Assembly (NCBI GenBank): GCA_040878185.1
Contig: JBBDMS010000035.1
Coordinates: forward strand, 1-64,000
Reading direction: 5' to 3'
DNA from: JAWXBK01 sp040878185
GTDB lineage: Bacteria > Pseudomonadota > Alphaproteobacteria > Dongiales > Dongiaceae
Length of the DNA: 64,000 nt
The first letter of the stretch is position 1. Each line of letters begins with the position of its first letter. Position numbers and translations under genes: made by a program. Shown in pieces: positions 17,377 through 26,500 of this stretch. The notes under the pieces were generated by a model that saw nothing but the letters and a program-made list of their open reading frames with translations, ran no database searches and was not told where the DNA came from.

Positions 17377-17406
17377 GTTGCAGCGCAGTCTGGGGCGGTG
17401 GCGCCC

Positions 17407-18909
17407 CTACTTCCCGATGCAGAAATCGCGAAAGATCACGTCGAGCAGATCCTCGACATCGACCCGGCCGGTAACGCGGCCGAGCGCGCGGACGGCGAGG
17501 CGCAAATCCTCCGCCGCGAGTTCCGGCCCGGGGGCCGCTGCCATCCTTCCGATCGCGGCCAGGCAATCCTCGAGGGCCTCGCGGTGGCGCGCGCGCGTGA
17601 GGACCGGTCTCGCTCCGCTGCCCGTGCTCCCCGATTCGAGCCGTGCCGCGACCATCGAGGCGAGCCGCTGTTCGAGTTCGGCGACGCCCTGCCCGGTCGC
17701 GGCCGAGAGCGCGACGACCGGCAGATCGGCCGGCAGTCGGGCGACCGCGTCGGGCGCGAGATCGATCTTGTTGAGGACCAGCAGCGTGTCGGGGTCGCCG
17801 GCCTCGCGCAGTTCGAGCAGGCCGGCCTGGTCCTCGGTCGCATCGAGCACACGAATGCGCAGGTCGGCCTCGTCGGCGCGCTGTCGCGCGCGTCTTATGC
17901 CTTCCTGCTCGACATCACCGATGGTTGCATCGTCCGAGGAATCGCCCGCGAAACGCGCCGCACGATTCATGCCATTATTCGGATCGTGCGCGCCGCCGGA
18001 TGCGAAGTCCTGCGCGCGCGCGTCGTGTATCCCCGCCTCCCTGATGCCCTCCTCCCTGATCCCCGCCGTGTCGGCGAGCAAAACGGGATAGCCGCCGAGA
18101 TCGAACGCGGCTTCGATCACGTCGCGCGTGGTGCCCGCTTCCGGTGCGACGATCGCCGCCTCGCGCCGCACCAGCAGATTGAAGATGCTGGACTTGCCGA
18201 CATTGGGCGCGCCGGTCAGCACGACGCGCAGGCCCTCGCGCAAACGCTCGCCGCGATGACCGTCATCGAGATGGGCGCGGATCTCGCGCGCGAGTGCCGC
18301 GATCTCGTGCGCAACGCCGGATGCAACATCGTCGGGCAGGCCCTCGTCGGGGAAATCGATCGCCGCTTCGAGATGGGCCAGTGCGCGCACCAGCCGCTCG
18401 CGCCAGATCTCGTAGAGCCGGCCGAGCCCGCCATCCATCTGCCGCAGCGCCTGCTTGCGCTGGGCCTCGGTCTCGGCCGCGACCAGATCGCCGATCGCCT
18501 CGAGCGCGGTCAGATCGAGCTTGCCGTTGTCGAAGGCACGGCGCGCGAACTCGCCCGGCTCGGCGAGGCGCAACCCCTCGATGCGCGCGAGCAGGCCGAG
18601 CATCGCCGCCATCACCGCGCGGCCGCCATGAAACTGCAGCTCGGCCATGTCCTCGCCGGTTTCCGAGCGCGGGCCGGGCAGCCAGAGCACCAGCGCCTCG
18701 TCGATCACATCGTTGGTCGCGGGATCGCGCAGCCGCCGGAACGCGGCCTCGCGCGGGGCCGGCAGCATGTTGCGGGCGCCGCCGGCGATTGCGAGCAAAG
18801 CATCGCCGGCGCGGGGGCCCGAGAGCCGGACGACCGCGACCGCGGCGCGGCCCGATGCCGTCGCCGGCGCGTAGATCGTGTCGCGATCGGTAGTGTCGCG
18901 CTGGGCCAT
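17407..18909 (-). CDS. mnmE: tRNA modification GTPase MnmE with an inserted segment
   Basis: GTPase partner of MnmG in wobble-uridine modification. The N-terminal tetrahydrofolate-binding domain starts DTIYAPATASGRAAVAVVRL. The G domain has Walker A GAPNVGKS at 233-240 and DTAGIRE near 280-286. The protein ends with the conserved FCIGK. At 500 residues it is about 50 longer than usual. The excess is a non-conserved Asp/Ala-rich insertion at about 287-335, directly after the switch II region. Key GTPase and C-terminal residues are intact, so the enzyme is probably functional. Confidence 0.96.
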   Translation of the reverse strand: MAQRDTTDRDTIYAPATASGRAAVAVVRLSGPRAGDALLAIAGGARNMLPAPREAAFRRLRDPATNDVIDEALVLWLPGPRSETGEDMAELQFHGGRAVMAAMLGLLARIEGLRLAEPGEFARRAFDNGKLDLTALEAIGDLVAAETEAQRKQALRQMDGGLGRLYEIWRERLVRALAHLEAAIDFPDEGLPDDVASGVAHEIAALAREIRAHLDDGHRGERLREGLRVVLTGAPNVGKSSIFNLLVRREAAIVAPEAGTTRDVIEAAFDLGGYPVLLADTAGIREEGIREAGIHDARAQDFASGGAHDPNNGMNRAARFAGDSSDDATIGDVEQEGIRRARQRADEADLRIRVLDATEDQAGLLELREAGDPDTLLVLNKIDLAPDAVARLPADLPVVALSAATGQGVAELEQRLASMVAARLESGSTGSGARPVLTRARHREALEDCLAAIGRMAAAPGPELAAEDLRLAVRALGRVTGRVDVEDLLDVIFRDFCIGK

Positions 18910-19208
18910 CCATCCCCCGCCGCAATCGCAAGGAAATGCGATGCGGCACCAGAGTTTAGCGCGTCATCGAGCGATATCGAAACGGTTGTCGGCCTTTGTT
19001 CCGAGACCGAAGCCGCAAATGGGCAATGATGTCACAATGATAATTTCCCCTCCCCTTGCGGGAGGGGGTAGGGGGAGGGGTCAACACCACCGGAACCCCC
19101 GTGATATGCTACTCTCAGTGGTGGCAGAAAAGTTTGCGCCCCACCCGGGCTCCACGCAGACGATTAAAAAGCTGCCGAATTTTTACAAACCGGGATACTG
19201 CATAGGTC
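18910..19208. other. intergenic stretch between mnmE and HNH gene
   Basis: 299 bases containing the divergent starts of mnmE (leftward) and the HNH gene (rightward). They also hold a C/G-rich palindromic repeat at 19046-19080. The 3' part (19150-19205) is relatively AT-rich and is the probable promoter of the HNH gene. No small gene could be supported. Confidence 0.5.
19046..19080. repeat. C/G-rich repeat, left copy flanking the HNH gene
   Basis: CCCCTCCCCTTGCGGGAGGG followed by GGTAGGGGGAGGGG. The reverse complement of the same element, split by an inserted hairpin and an N gap, lies at 20182-20263. The two copies bracket the HNH gene in opposite orientation. Confidence 0.75.
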
Positions 19209-20126
19209 ATGGGTATCAACCTTGTTGTTGCCGTCACCGATGCGGATTGGTTCGCACATCTCCGGCAACTACCCAGCCTTAACGAGGCCAACTTTTGGGC
19301 TCCCTCTCCCAAAAGATTCCGTGCGCTGCAGCCGGGAGAGTTGTTTCTCTTTAAACTACATGCTCCACATAATGTAATCGTTGGTGGCGGCGTCTTCGCT
19401 TATGCAAATGTAATGCCTTGCTCTCTCGCATGGTCAGCGTTCGGCGAATCCAATGGAGCGAAGAGCGCACAGGAAATGCGCAGCCGAATTGCACGTTACC
19501 GACGGGGCGAGCAGAGTGACAAAAGTGATTTTGATATTGGCTGTCGCATACTCACGCAGCCTTTTTTCCTTGATGAGTCTGAGTGGATTGATATCCCAAC
19601 CGATTGGTCACCAAACATTGTCTCCTTCAAGACCTACAACACCGATGAACCGAACATACGGATGTTGTGGGAAAAAGTATCTGGTCGCTCGACGCCGGCA
19701 CTAAGCCACAGATTGGCAGAGGAAAGGCCGCGATTCGGTGAACCCTATTTACTCAGACCACGACTCGGACAGGGTGCATTTCGAATCCTGGTTACAGACA
19801 CATACAACCGCAGATGTGCCGTAACTCGAGAAAGAGTCCTTCCTGCTCTGGATGCGGCGCACATACGCCCATACAGCGAGGGTGGAGAACACGAGGTGTC
19901 AAACGGGATACTACTGCGACGAGACATCCACAGCCTGTTCGATGCTGGATATGTCACCATCACCCCCGACCTGCACTTCGAGGTCAGCCGCTCGATCCAG
20001 GAAGAGTTCGATAACGGTAAGCACTACTATGCTCTTCATGGCAAATCGATTGAGCTACCTGCGAATGCCGCATGTCGACCGGATGCCAATGCATTGGCGT
20101 GGCACAATGAACAATTCAAAGGTTGA
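19209..20126 (+). CDS. HNH endonuclease, putative restriction enzyme
   Basis: 305-residue protein of the COG3440-like predicted restriction endonuclease type. The N-terminal ~160 residues (LQPGELFLFKLHAPHNVIVG, then SLAWSAFGESNGA) look like an EVE/PUA-type beta-barrel, a fold that can recognise modified bases. The C-terminal domain is an HNH_2-type nuclease with CAVTRER, DAAHIRPYSEGGEHEVSNGI and RRDIHSLFDAGYVTI. Codon use and GC content are clearly lower than in neighbours, suggesting transfer. No methyltransferase is adjacent, so a modification-dependent or solitary defence role is the likely inference. Confidence 0.8.
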   Translation: MGINLVVAVTDADWFAHLRQLPSLNEANFWAPSPKRFRALQPGELFLFKLHAPHNVIVGGGVFAYANVMPCSLAWSAFGESNGAKSAQEMRSRIARYRRGEQSDKSDFDIGCRILTQPFFLDESEWIDIPTDWSPNIVSFKTYNTDEPNIRMLWEKVSGRSTPALSHRLAEERPRFGEPYLLRPRLGQGAFRILVTDTYNRRCAVTRERVLPALDAAHIRPYSEGGEHEVSNGILLRRDIHSLFDAGYVTITPDLHFEVSRSIQEEFDNGKHYYALHGKSIELPANAACRPDANALAWHNEQFKG

Positions 20127-20181
20127 AGCGTTTTGGTTCTCAGCCGTTCCCGCCGTCCCTCATACTTTAAACAGCGTCGAT

Positions 20182-20266
20182 GCCCCCTCCCCCTACCCCC
20201 TCCCGCACGCCGCGGTCTGCCGCGGCCNNNNNNNNNNCCCGACCGCGGCAAGGGGAGGGGGAAATG
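20182..20266. repeat. C/G-rich repeat, right inverted copy with assembly gap
   Basis: CCCCCTCCCCCTACCCCCTC...AAGGGGAGGGGGAAA is the reverse complement of the element at 19046-19080. It is interrupted by a palindrome (CCGCGGTCTGCCGCGGCC ... GACCGCGGC) that contains ten unresolved bases at 20228-20237. The strong self-complementarity probably explains the assembly gap. Confidence 0.7.
20228..20237. other. assembly gap (10 N)
   Basis: Ten consecutive Ns within a GC-rich palindrome. The true length of the missing sequence is unknown. Confidence 0.99.
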
Positions 20267-20358
20267 AGGAGTCACGCCTCGAGTCGAGCGGCGCCGATAA
20301 CGCTACGCGCATCGAAGAAAACGCCGCCCGCATCGAAGCGCACGCGCACAGGCGCGTC

Positions 20359-20550
20359 TTAATCGGTTGTCGTGGTCGTGTCGGCGTCGCTGTCCACGGC
20401 GGGCGCCTCGATGGTGACGTTGGTGTCGTCGCCCATGTCGCCGGTCTCGCCGCCCATGAACAGATAGGCGAGGACCGCGACCAGCACGACCAGCCCGCCG
20501 ACGATGAAATAGAGCCCGTTATTGCTTCTGCGTTCGGTGTCTTCGGCCAT
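20359..20550 (-). CDS. small single-pass membrane protein
   Basis: 63-residue protein of unknown function. It has a short polar N-terminus (MAEDTERRSNNG), one transmembrane helix at about residues 13-32 (LYFIVGGLVVLVAVLAYLF), and an acidic, Thr-rich tail ending TTTTTD. ATG at 20550 was chosen because GGAGACGG precedes it by a normal distance. The longer upstream frame has no family character. It stands alone between the repeat-rich gap and an intergenic region with repeats, and its role cannot be told from context. Confidence 0.7.
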   Translation of the reverse strand: MAEDTERRSNNGLYFIVGGLVVLVAVLAYLFMGGETGDMGDDTNVTIEAPAVDSDADTTTTTD

Positions 20551-20848
20551 GGACCGTCTCCGTTGCCGTTGCGCCAAGCGACGGCGGGTTCGCTCGACCT
20601 CGCCCCTCGGCATCCATGGAAAACGCGGCATGACGGCATTGGTTCCGGCGGTCAATGGACCGCGGTCCGGGCAACGCCGGGCGCAGACCGGCGAGGCGGG
20701 ACTTTTGTACAGGAATACAGAATGTTGAGGGTGGGCCGCGCCTGACCCCTCGCTGTCATGCCGAGGCCCGCGGGTCCGGCCACAGGCCGCCCCCAGGACA
20801 AGTTTGAGCCGGCATCCAAGGTTGCAAATTCGCAGACGAGCCCGGCCT

Positions 20849-20880
20849 CTGGATCGCCGGATCAAGTCCGGCGATGACAA
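20849..20880. repeat. palindromic intergenic repeat (GTCATTGCCG family)
   Basis: Hairpin ATCGCCGGATCAAGTCCGGCGAT followed by GACAA. It is another copy of the family seen at 6279-6402 and 13296-13435. Confidence 0.65.
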
Positions 20881-20921
20881 ACTTTTTTGGAGGCGTCAAA
20901 AATCAGGCGCGCGCAAGGCCG

Positions 20922-20950
20922 CCTCATGGTTCGACAAGCTCACCATGAGG
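20922..20950 (-). terminator. hairpin downstream of the Rieske oxygenase gene
   Basis: CCTCATGGTTCGACAAGCTC then ACCATGAGG gives a stem of at least 8 perfect base pairs (CTCATGGT/ACCATGAG). It lies 36 bases downstream of the leftward oxygenase stop. No T-run follows, so it is repeat-derived and only terminator-like. Confidence 0.4.
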
Positions 20951-20985
20951 GCCGCGAGATGGATGCGGCGCTTTCTGCGCCCGCT

Positions 20986-22248
20986 CTATTGCACCGGGCC
21001 GATCACGCGATCGAGAATCCAGTTCGCGACGCCGTTCAGCGTCGCCTCGGAGCTGCAGAGCGGTGCGACGTGTGCGTAGGGCGAATTGATGCCGGCATAT
21101 TGCCGGAGCGCGATCGCGACATCCTCGCCGACCACCATGTCGTTGCGGCGGTAATAGTTCTTCGCGAACTGTTCGAAATCGTTGCGCGCGACCGTCGATT
21201 TCGGAAACAGCGAACTGACCGTGAGGCGCGATTTCGTGGCGCTCAGCGGTTCCGAATTGAAGACCAGCGCGCCATCGTTGCCGAGCGTCATCATGAAGAG
21301 CGGCTTGATCGTGACGAAGAACGTGCCGCGCTTTTTATCCGCGTCGATTCCGTCCATCGGCGGGAAACCGTCGAAGCCGGGGAACGGCAGCAGAAGCTGG
21401 CTGCCGTCATGCTCGGCAAAATGCGACGTCACGTTCGGTCCCGGATCGCCGAAATCGACATACTCGCTCTTCCACTGCGCCAGCGAATCCTTGTGCACCG
21501 TCGGAATGTGATAGCCGTCGACATAATTCTCGACGAAGCATTTCCAGTTCGCGTCCATCTCGAACACGAGCTTGTTGGTCGTGACCATGTCCTCGAGCCG
21601 GTGCGAGGCGAGCAGATCCGGCAGTCCGCCGAGATGCTCGGCCAGGGTCTGCGTGCTCGGCTTCACGCCATCCGGCACTGACTCGCGGAAGCGCACGAAA
21701 ATGAAGCCGCCCCAGATATCGCTCGGTATTTCGAGCAGCCCGTATTCGCGGCGGTTGGTGCCGTCGATGATCGGCTTGCCGTCGAGATCGGGATAATGGG
21801 GTGCCGCGAGCAGGTCGCCTTCGTTCGAATAGACCCAGGCGTGATACGGGCAGCGGAACGTCTTGCAGTTGCCCGAGCCGTCGGCGACCAGTGCGCCGCG
21901 ATGGCGGCAGGTGTTGGCGAAGACGCGCACGCGCCCGTCGCTGCCATGCACCAGCATCAGCGGAATGTTCATGAAGGTGAGGCAATGGAAGTCGCCCGGA
22001 TTGGCGACCAGTTCGGTGCGCGCGAGCATGTTCCAGCCCGGCAGCAGCAGGCGTTCCATCTCGGCCGCGAAGAAGCGCTCCGAGGTGAAGGCCCAGAGCG
22101 GCAGCGCCGCCCGGGTCCTGGCATCCTGCGATCGCACCGCGGCGAAATGTTTCGGATCGAGCACGTCCTCCGGCTCGTTCACGTCGGCGGTGCGGCCGAA
22201 ACCGGGAAAGCGATCGGTCACGGGATTTAGCGGTGAGGTATCGGGCAT
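20986..22248 (-). CDS. Rieske aromatic-ring-hydroxylating oxygenase, alpha subunit
   Basis: 420-residue oxygenase component that activates O2 at a mononuclear iron to hydroxylate or demethylate an organic substrate. Rieske [2Fe-2S] ligands appear as CRHRG (C114, H116) and CPYHAW (C133, H136). The catalytic iron motif is in ENYVDGYHIPTVH, near residue 230. The substrate is unknown. Start 22248 was chosen because GGGAG precedes it and the protein then begins MPDTSPLNP. No reductase or beta subunit is adjacent. A thioredoxin-like ferredoxin gene lies upstream on the same strand, 293 nt away. Confidence 0.93.
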   Translation of the reverse strand: MPDTSPLNPVTDRFPGFGRTADVNEPEDVLDPKHFAAVRSQDARTRAALPLWAFTSERFFAAEMERLLLPGWNMLARTELVANPGDFHCLTFMNIPLMLVHGSDGRVRVFANTCRHRGALVADGSGNCKTFRCPYHAWVYSNEGDLLAAPHYPDLDGKPIIDGTNRREYGLLEIPSDIWGGFIFVRFRESVPDGVKPSTQTLAEHLGGLPDLLASHRLEDMVTTNKLVFEMDANWKCFVENYVDGYHIPTVHKDSLAQWKSEYVDFGDPGPNVTSHFAEHDGSQLLLPFPGFDGFPPMDGIDADKKRGTFFVTIKPLFMMTLGNDGALVFNSEPLSATKSRLTVSSLFPKSTVARNDFEQFAKNYYRRNDMVVGEDVAIALRQYAGINSPYAHVAPLCSSEATLNGVANWILDRVIGPVQ

Positions 22249-22541
22249 CGAAATCGTCTCCCTTCCGCGGCGCTCTCGAGCGGAGCGGCGCGGTATCGAT
22301 CCGGTTCCGGGCGGCAGCCCGTTCCCGTCATTCTCCCCGCCATTCTCAGCGCGGCGGCGCGAAATCACCCATGCAAACTTTGCGCGGCAGGGCGGCGCCG
22401 GGAATAGCGTCCGACGGCAGCGCCAACAATGCGGCGGATCGGATGGCGCCGTCCAGCAAGAAAACCGGCCCGCCGAGCCAGATTTGGGGTGTCAGCCGGT
22501 CACCGGCAACCCGTGCCGCGCTTTTGACGGCCGGTCTTCGC
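22249..22541. other. 293-base gap between ferredoxin and oxygenase genes
   Basis: Lies between two leftward genes and should hold the oxygenase promoter. The part nearest the oxygenase start is GC-rich with short C/G palindromes. I see no defined regulatory motif or small gene. Confidence 0.4.
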
Positions 22542-22961
22542 TCAGCCTTTCGCCGGCACCTCGTCGGTCGGTTTCAGCATGAGGCGTTCGACGCGCTCGC
22601 CTTTACCGATATGGCGCTCGATGATCTCGTCCGCATCCTCTTTCGTCTCGTAACGGTACCAGACCCCGTCGGGATAGATGACCATGGTCGGCCCGAGCTC
22701 GCAGCGGTCGAGGCAGCCGGACTGGTTGATGCGCACATCGTCATGGCCGAGCTGCTTGGTGCGGGCCTTCACATAATTGCGCAGCGTTTCGGCACCCTTC
22801 TCCTTGCAGCAACCGCGCGGATGGCCGGCCGGGCGCTCGTTGACGCAGCAGAACACATGCAGCCGGTAATAAGGGTCGGGATCGCCGGCTTTCGGGCCGG
22901 TCGTCGGCCCCGTATGGGGTTTCGCCGCATCCGCCGGTTTCGCCACATCGTTCACGATCAT
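22542..22961 (-). CDS. thioredoxin-like [2Fe-2S] ferredoxin
   Basis: 139-residue electron-transfer protein of the thioredoxin-like ferredoxin family (related to the NuoE fold). Cluster ligands are spread over HVFCCVNERPAGHPRGCC and QSGCLDRCELGPTMVIYPDG, which is the characteristic spacing. The first ~28 residues are a low-complexity Pro/Ala/Lys tail. Its electron partner is unknown. The oxygenase downstream is a possible but unproven client, since Rieske oxygenases normally use other ferredoxins. Confidence 0.88.
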   Translation of the reverse strand: MIVNDVAKPADAAKPHTGPTTGPKAGDPDPYYRLHVFCCVNERPAGHPRGCCKEKGAETLRNYVKARTKQLGHDDVRINQSGCLDRCELGPTMVIYPDGVWYRYETKEDADEIIERHIGKGERVERLMLKPTDEVPAKG

Positions 22962-23121
22962 CGTCCTCCGTCTCGCCGCTCGGTCGTTTCGTTGCCCGGG
23001 GCCACCGGCCGGATCAGGCTTATTCGGCGGCGAGAGTGCCCGGTTCGAGGCCGGGTTTCGCCCCCAATTCTTGTCCGACTATTCGCGGGTCGACGTCGCC
23101 AGCGCGAAGGCCCCGAACGGG

Positions 23122-23202
23122 GGACCGGCAGGAGACCGGCCGGGAGACCGGCCGGGAGACCGAACGAGGGATCGGGCGGGAGGATCGGCAGGAGACCGGG
23201 AG
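23122..23202. repeat. degenerate 12-bp tandem repeat
   Basis: Runs of GGCAGGAGACCG-like units (GGCCGGGAGACC, GGCGGGAGGATC and similar) fill the interval just before the stop of the DUF6489-type gene and extend to 23202. It shares its 12-bp period with the repeat at 50609-50668 but not the sequence. Confidence 0.6.
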
Positions 23203-23205
23203 CCG

Positions 23206-23469
23206 CTATTTCTTGTCCGGATCGCTTCGCCCGCCGCCGAACTGCTCCCAGAAGGATTTCTGCCAGGCGGCTATCGCCTCGACCGGGTTCGCGCCGCCCG
23301 GCGTCAGCCAGCTCGCCACGATCTGCTGCGGGTCCATCGCGTCGAGGGCGGCGCGCATCCGCGCCTCGATTTCCGCCAGCATCCGCGCCTGGAGCGGCGC
23401 GACATCCGGCAGGCCCATGAACGCGCGCGCCTCCTCGGGCGTGCAGTCGATATCGATGGTGACTTTCAT
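23206..23469 (-). CDS. DUF6489-type small protein
   Basis: 87-residue cytosolic protein of unknown function, resembling the alphaproteobacterial DUF6489 family. It begins MKVTIDIDCTPEEARAFMGL, a conserved opening, followed by a helical region rich in Ala and Met and ending WQKSFWEQFGGG. ATG at 23469 is preceded by AAAGGAGGCGCTC, a near-perfect ribosome binding site. It lies just downstream of the large histidine kinase gene on the same strand (107-nt gap). Co-transcription is possible. Confidence 0.8.
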   Translation of the reverse strand: MKVTIDIDCTPEEARAFMGLPDVAPLQARMLAEIEARMRAALDAMDPQQIVASWLTPGGANPVEAIAAWQKSFWEQFGGGRSDPDKK

Positions 23470-23576
23470 GAGCGCCTCCTTTCGGGTGACGCCGCGACTA
23501 TAGCAGGGAGCATGACGCAGCGCGGCCGGATCGGCGATTGACCCGGACGGGGCTGTCGTACCGAACGCGCGATGCG

Positions 23577-26500
23577 CTAGTCGCCCAGCGCAATGCGAAT
23601 CTTGGTTGCGAGTTCCTGGCGGCGATAGGGTTTCGAGAGCAGATGAACGCCCGGATCGAGCCTGCCGTGATGCATGATCGCGTCCTCGGTATAGCCCGAG
23701 GTGAACAGCACCGGCAGGTCGGGTCGGATGCGGCGCGCCTCGTCGGCTAGCTCGCGCCCGTTCATGCCGCCGGGCATCACGACATCGGTGAACAGCAGAT
23801 CGAAATCCGCATCGGCCTGCAGGGTCGCGACCGCATCCGGCCCGTTCGCCACCGCGACGACGCGATAGCCGAGCGTCTCGACCTGCACCCGGACATGCTC
23901 GCGCACCAGATCGTCGTCCTCGACCAGCAGGATCTTTTCGCTGCCGCCCGGCGGCGGGGATGCTTCGACGATGGCGTCGGTCGCGGCCTGCCCATCGGCC
24001 TCTGGCAGATAGAGGCGAACCGTCGTGCCCTGGCCCGGTTCGGAATAGACGTTGACGTGACCCCTCGACTGCTTGACGAACCCGTAGACCATGCTGAGGC
24101 CGAGCCCGCTGCCCTTGCCGACCTCCTTGGTGGTGAAGAAGGGATCGAAGGCGCGCGCGAGCACCCCGGGCGCCATGCCGCTGCCGGTATCCGAGACCGC
24201 GACCATCACATAGCGGCCGGGCGTCACGTCGGAATGCACGGTTCGATGGTCGGCATCGAGATCGACATTGCGCGTCTCGACGATGAGCAGGCCGCCCTGC
24301 TGCATCGCGTCGCGGGCGTTGATACAAAGATTGAGCAGCGCATTCTCGAGCCGCGGCGCATCGACCAGCGAAAGCCGCAGGCCTTCGCCGAGCCGCATTT
24401 CGATCTCGATCTGCTCGCCGAGCGTACGGCGCAGCATGCCGTCCATGCCGGCCACCAGCCGGTTCAAGTCGGTGGGTGCCGGTTCGAGCACCTGCCGGCG
24501 CGCGAAGGACAGCAACCGGCTGGTCAGCTCGGCGCCGCGCTCCGCTGCCGACATGGTGGTCTCGGCGAGCGGTCGCAGATCCGGACGATCCTCGAGCCGT
24601 TCGGAAAGGATCTCGGCGTTGCCGAGAATGATCGTCAGCAGATTGTTGAAATCATGCGCGACGCCGCCGGTCAGCTCGCCGACCGAGCGCAGCCGCTCCG
24701 ACTGGATCAGCGTTTCGGCCATGCGCCGATCGCCGATCATGCGCGCGATATGGGTCGCGACCGCGTTGACCAAAGCGCGCTCCTCGCGCAGGAACGGGCC
24801 CTCCCCGTCCTTCTCGTCGGGCCGCGCCTCGGTGACGCCGATTTCGACGAAACCGACCTCGCGATCCTCGACGCGGATCGGCGCGTTCAACGCGGCGACC
24901 GGTTTTCTCCAGCCGGCGCTGTGCTGTTCGCGGCCATCGACGACGATGCGCGCGACGGCGGCATCGTCGTGCAGCAGGCTGCCGGGCAGGATGGCTGCGA
25001 TATCGGCGCAGATCGCCTCGATGGGACGCTCGTCGACGGTCGTGAGTTCGACGGCCCGGTAGAGGCAGTCCAGTTCCTTGATGCGCTCGCGCAGGTCGCG
25101 CTCGGCGCGCTTGCGCGCGGTGATGTCGGACATGCCACCGACGAAGCGGACCGCCTTGCCGGTTTCGTCGAGGACAATCCGCCCGTGATCCTCGATGTCG
25201 ATCCATTTTCCACGATTGTCGAGGAACCGGTACTGGTCGATCCATTCGCCGGCGCCGCGATCGATGGTTTCCTGCAATCCCGCGAGAATGCGGTCGCGGT
25301 CGTCGGGATGAAGGCGCGCTTTCCAGTCCCCGAAACTGACACTCGAACCGTCCGGATTGCCGAAGCGCCCGTACATGCCCTCGCTGCGCCAGGTCGTGCC
25401 GGCGACCAGATCCCAGTCCCAGACCACGTCGGCGGTGGTGCGCGCAATGATGCGGAAGCGTTCCTCGCTTTCGCGAAGCTGCGCATCGAGCCGTTTCTTC
25501 TCGGTGATGTCGGCCATGCTGCCCATGAACCGGTTCAGTTTGCCGTTCGCATCGAAAAACAGCTGGCCGCGATCCTCGAGCTCGATCCAGCTTTCGTCGC
25601 CGTTGCGATAGCGATACTGCTCAACCCATTTCCTGTCGTGGCGTTCGATCGCATCGATGAAGCTCGTCACGACCCGCTCGCGGTCATCGGGATGGAGCCT
25701 GTCGCCCCAGATCCGGTCGCCCAGATCCGCGCCGATCGCGGTGCCGATATCGGCTTCCCCGCTGCCGCCGTCCCGGCCGGCCCACCACAGCATGCCGGTT
25801 TCGAGATTCCAGTCCCAGAACCGGTCGGCGGCGGTATCGGCGATGAGGCGGAAACGCTCCTCGTTCTCGCGCAGTTGCGCATCGAGTCGCTTCTTCTCGG
25901 TGATGTCCTGGAACGCGCCGATCAGACGGACGATGGCGCCATCCGCATCGCGCTCCGCCTCGGCCGCGACATGCACCCAGATGCGCCGGCCGGACATGGT
26001 GTCGGTTGCAAGGTCGAGCGCAAACGGCGCGCCGCTGCGGCCGCATTCGTCGAGGGCGGCGATCAGCCGTTCGCGATCGCGTTCCACGTAGAGCGCGAGC
26101 GCCTGTTCGATCGTCGGAGGGACGCCGGCGGTCCATTCGAGAATGGCGCCGATGCCGCGCGACCAGTAGACCTCGCGGCTGCGCAAATCGAGCGCCCAGC
26201 CGCCGATCCGCCCGACCCGTTCGCCGATCGCCGCCAGCGCCTCGCTCTGCCGCAGCGCCTCTTCAGCGCGGTTGCGCAGCGTGACGTCCGTCATACCGCC
26301 GACCATGCGCACCGGCTCGCCGTCCGCATCGAAGATCAGCTGGCCGTGATCCTCGACGTCGATCCAGCCGCCCTTGTCGTCGGTATAGCGATACTGCACG
26401 ACCCATCGTTCCTCGCGACGCTCGATAGCGCCCACCAGCGCCGCCACGACCCGGTCGCGATCGTCGGGGTGGATCGCCTCGGTCCATTCGTCGGGCCGGG

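Larger units (their letters stand above)
20551..20985. other. 435-base intergenic region with two palindromic repeats
   Basis: No gene is supported. It contains a GTCATTGCCG-family hairpin at 20849-20880 (GGATCGCCGGATCAAGTCCG onward) and a perfect 8-bp stem at 20922-20950 (CTCATGGT ... ACCATGAG). The second lies about 35 bases after the Rieske oxygenase stop on the minus strand and could act as a terminator-like hairpin for that gene. Confidence 0.6.
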
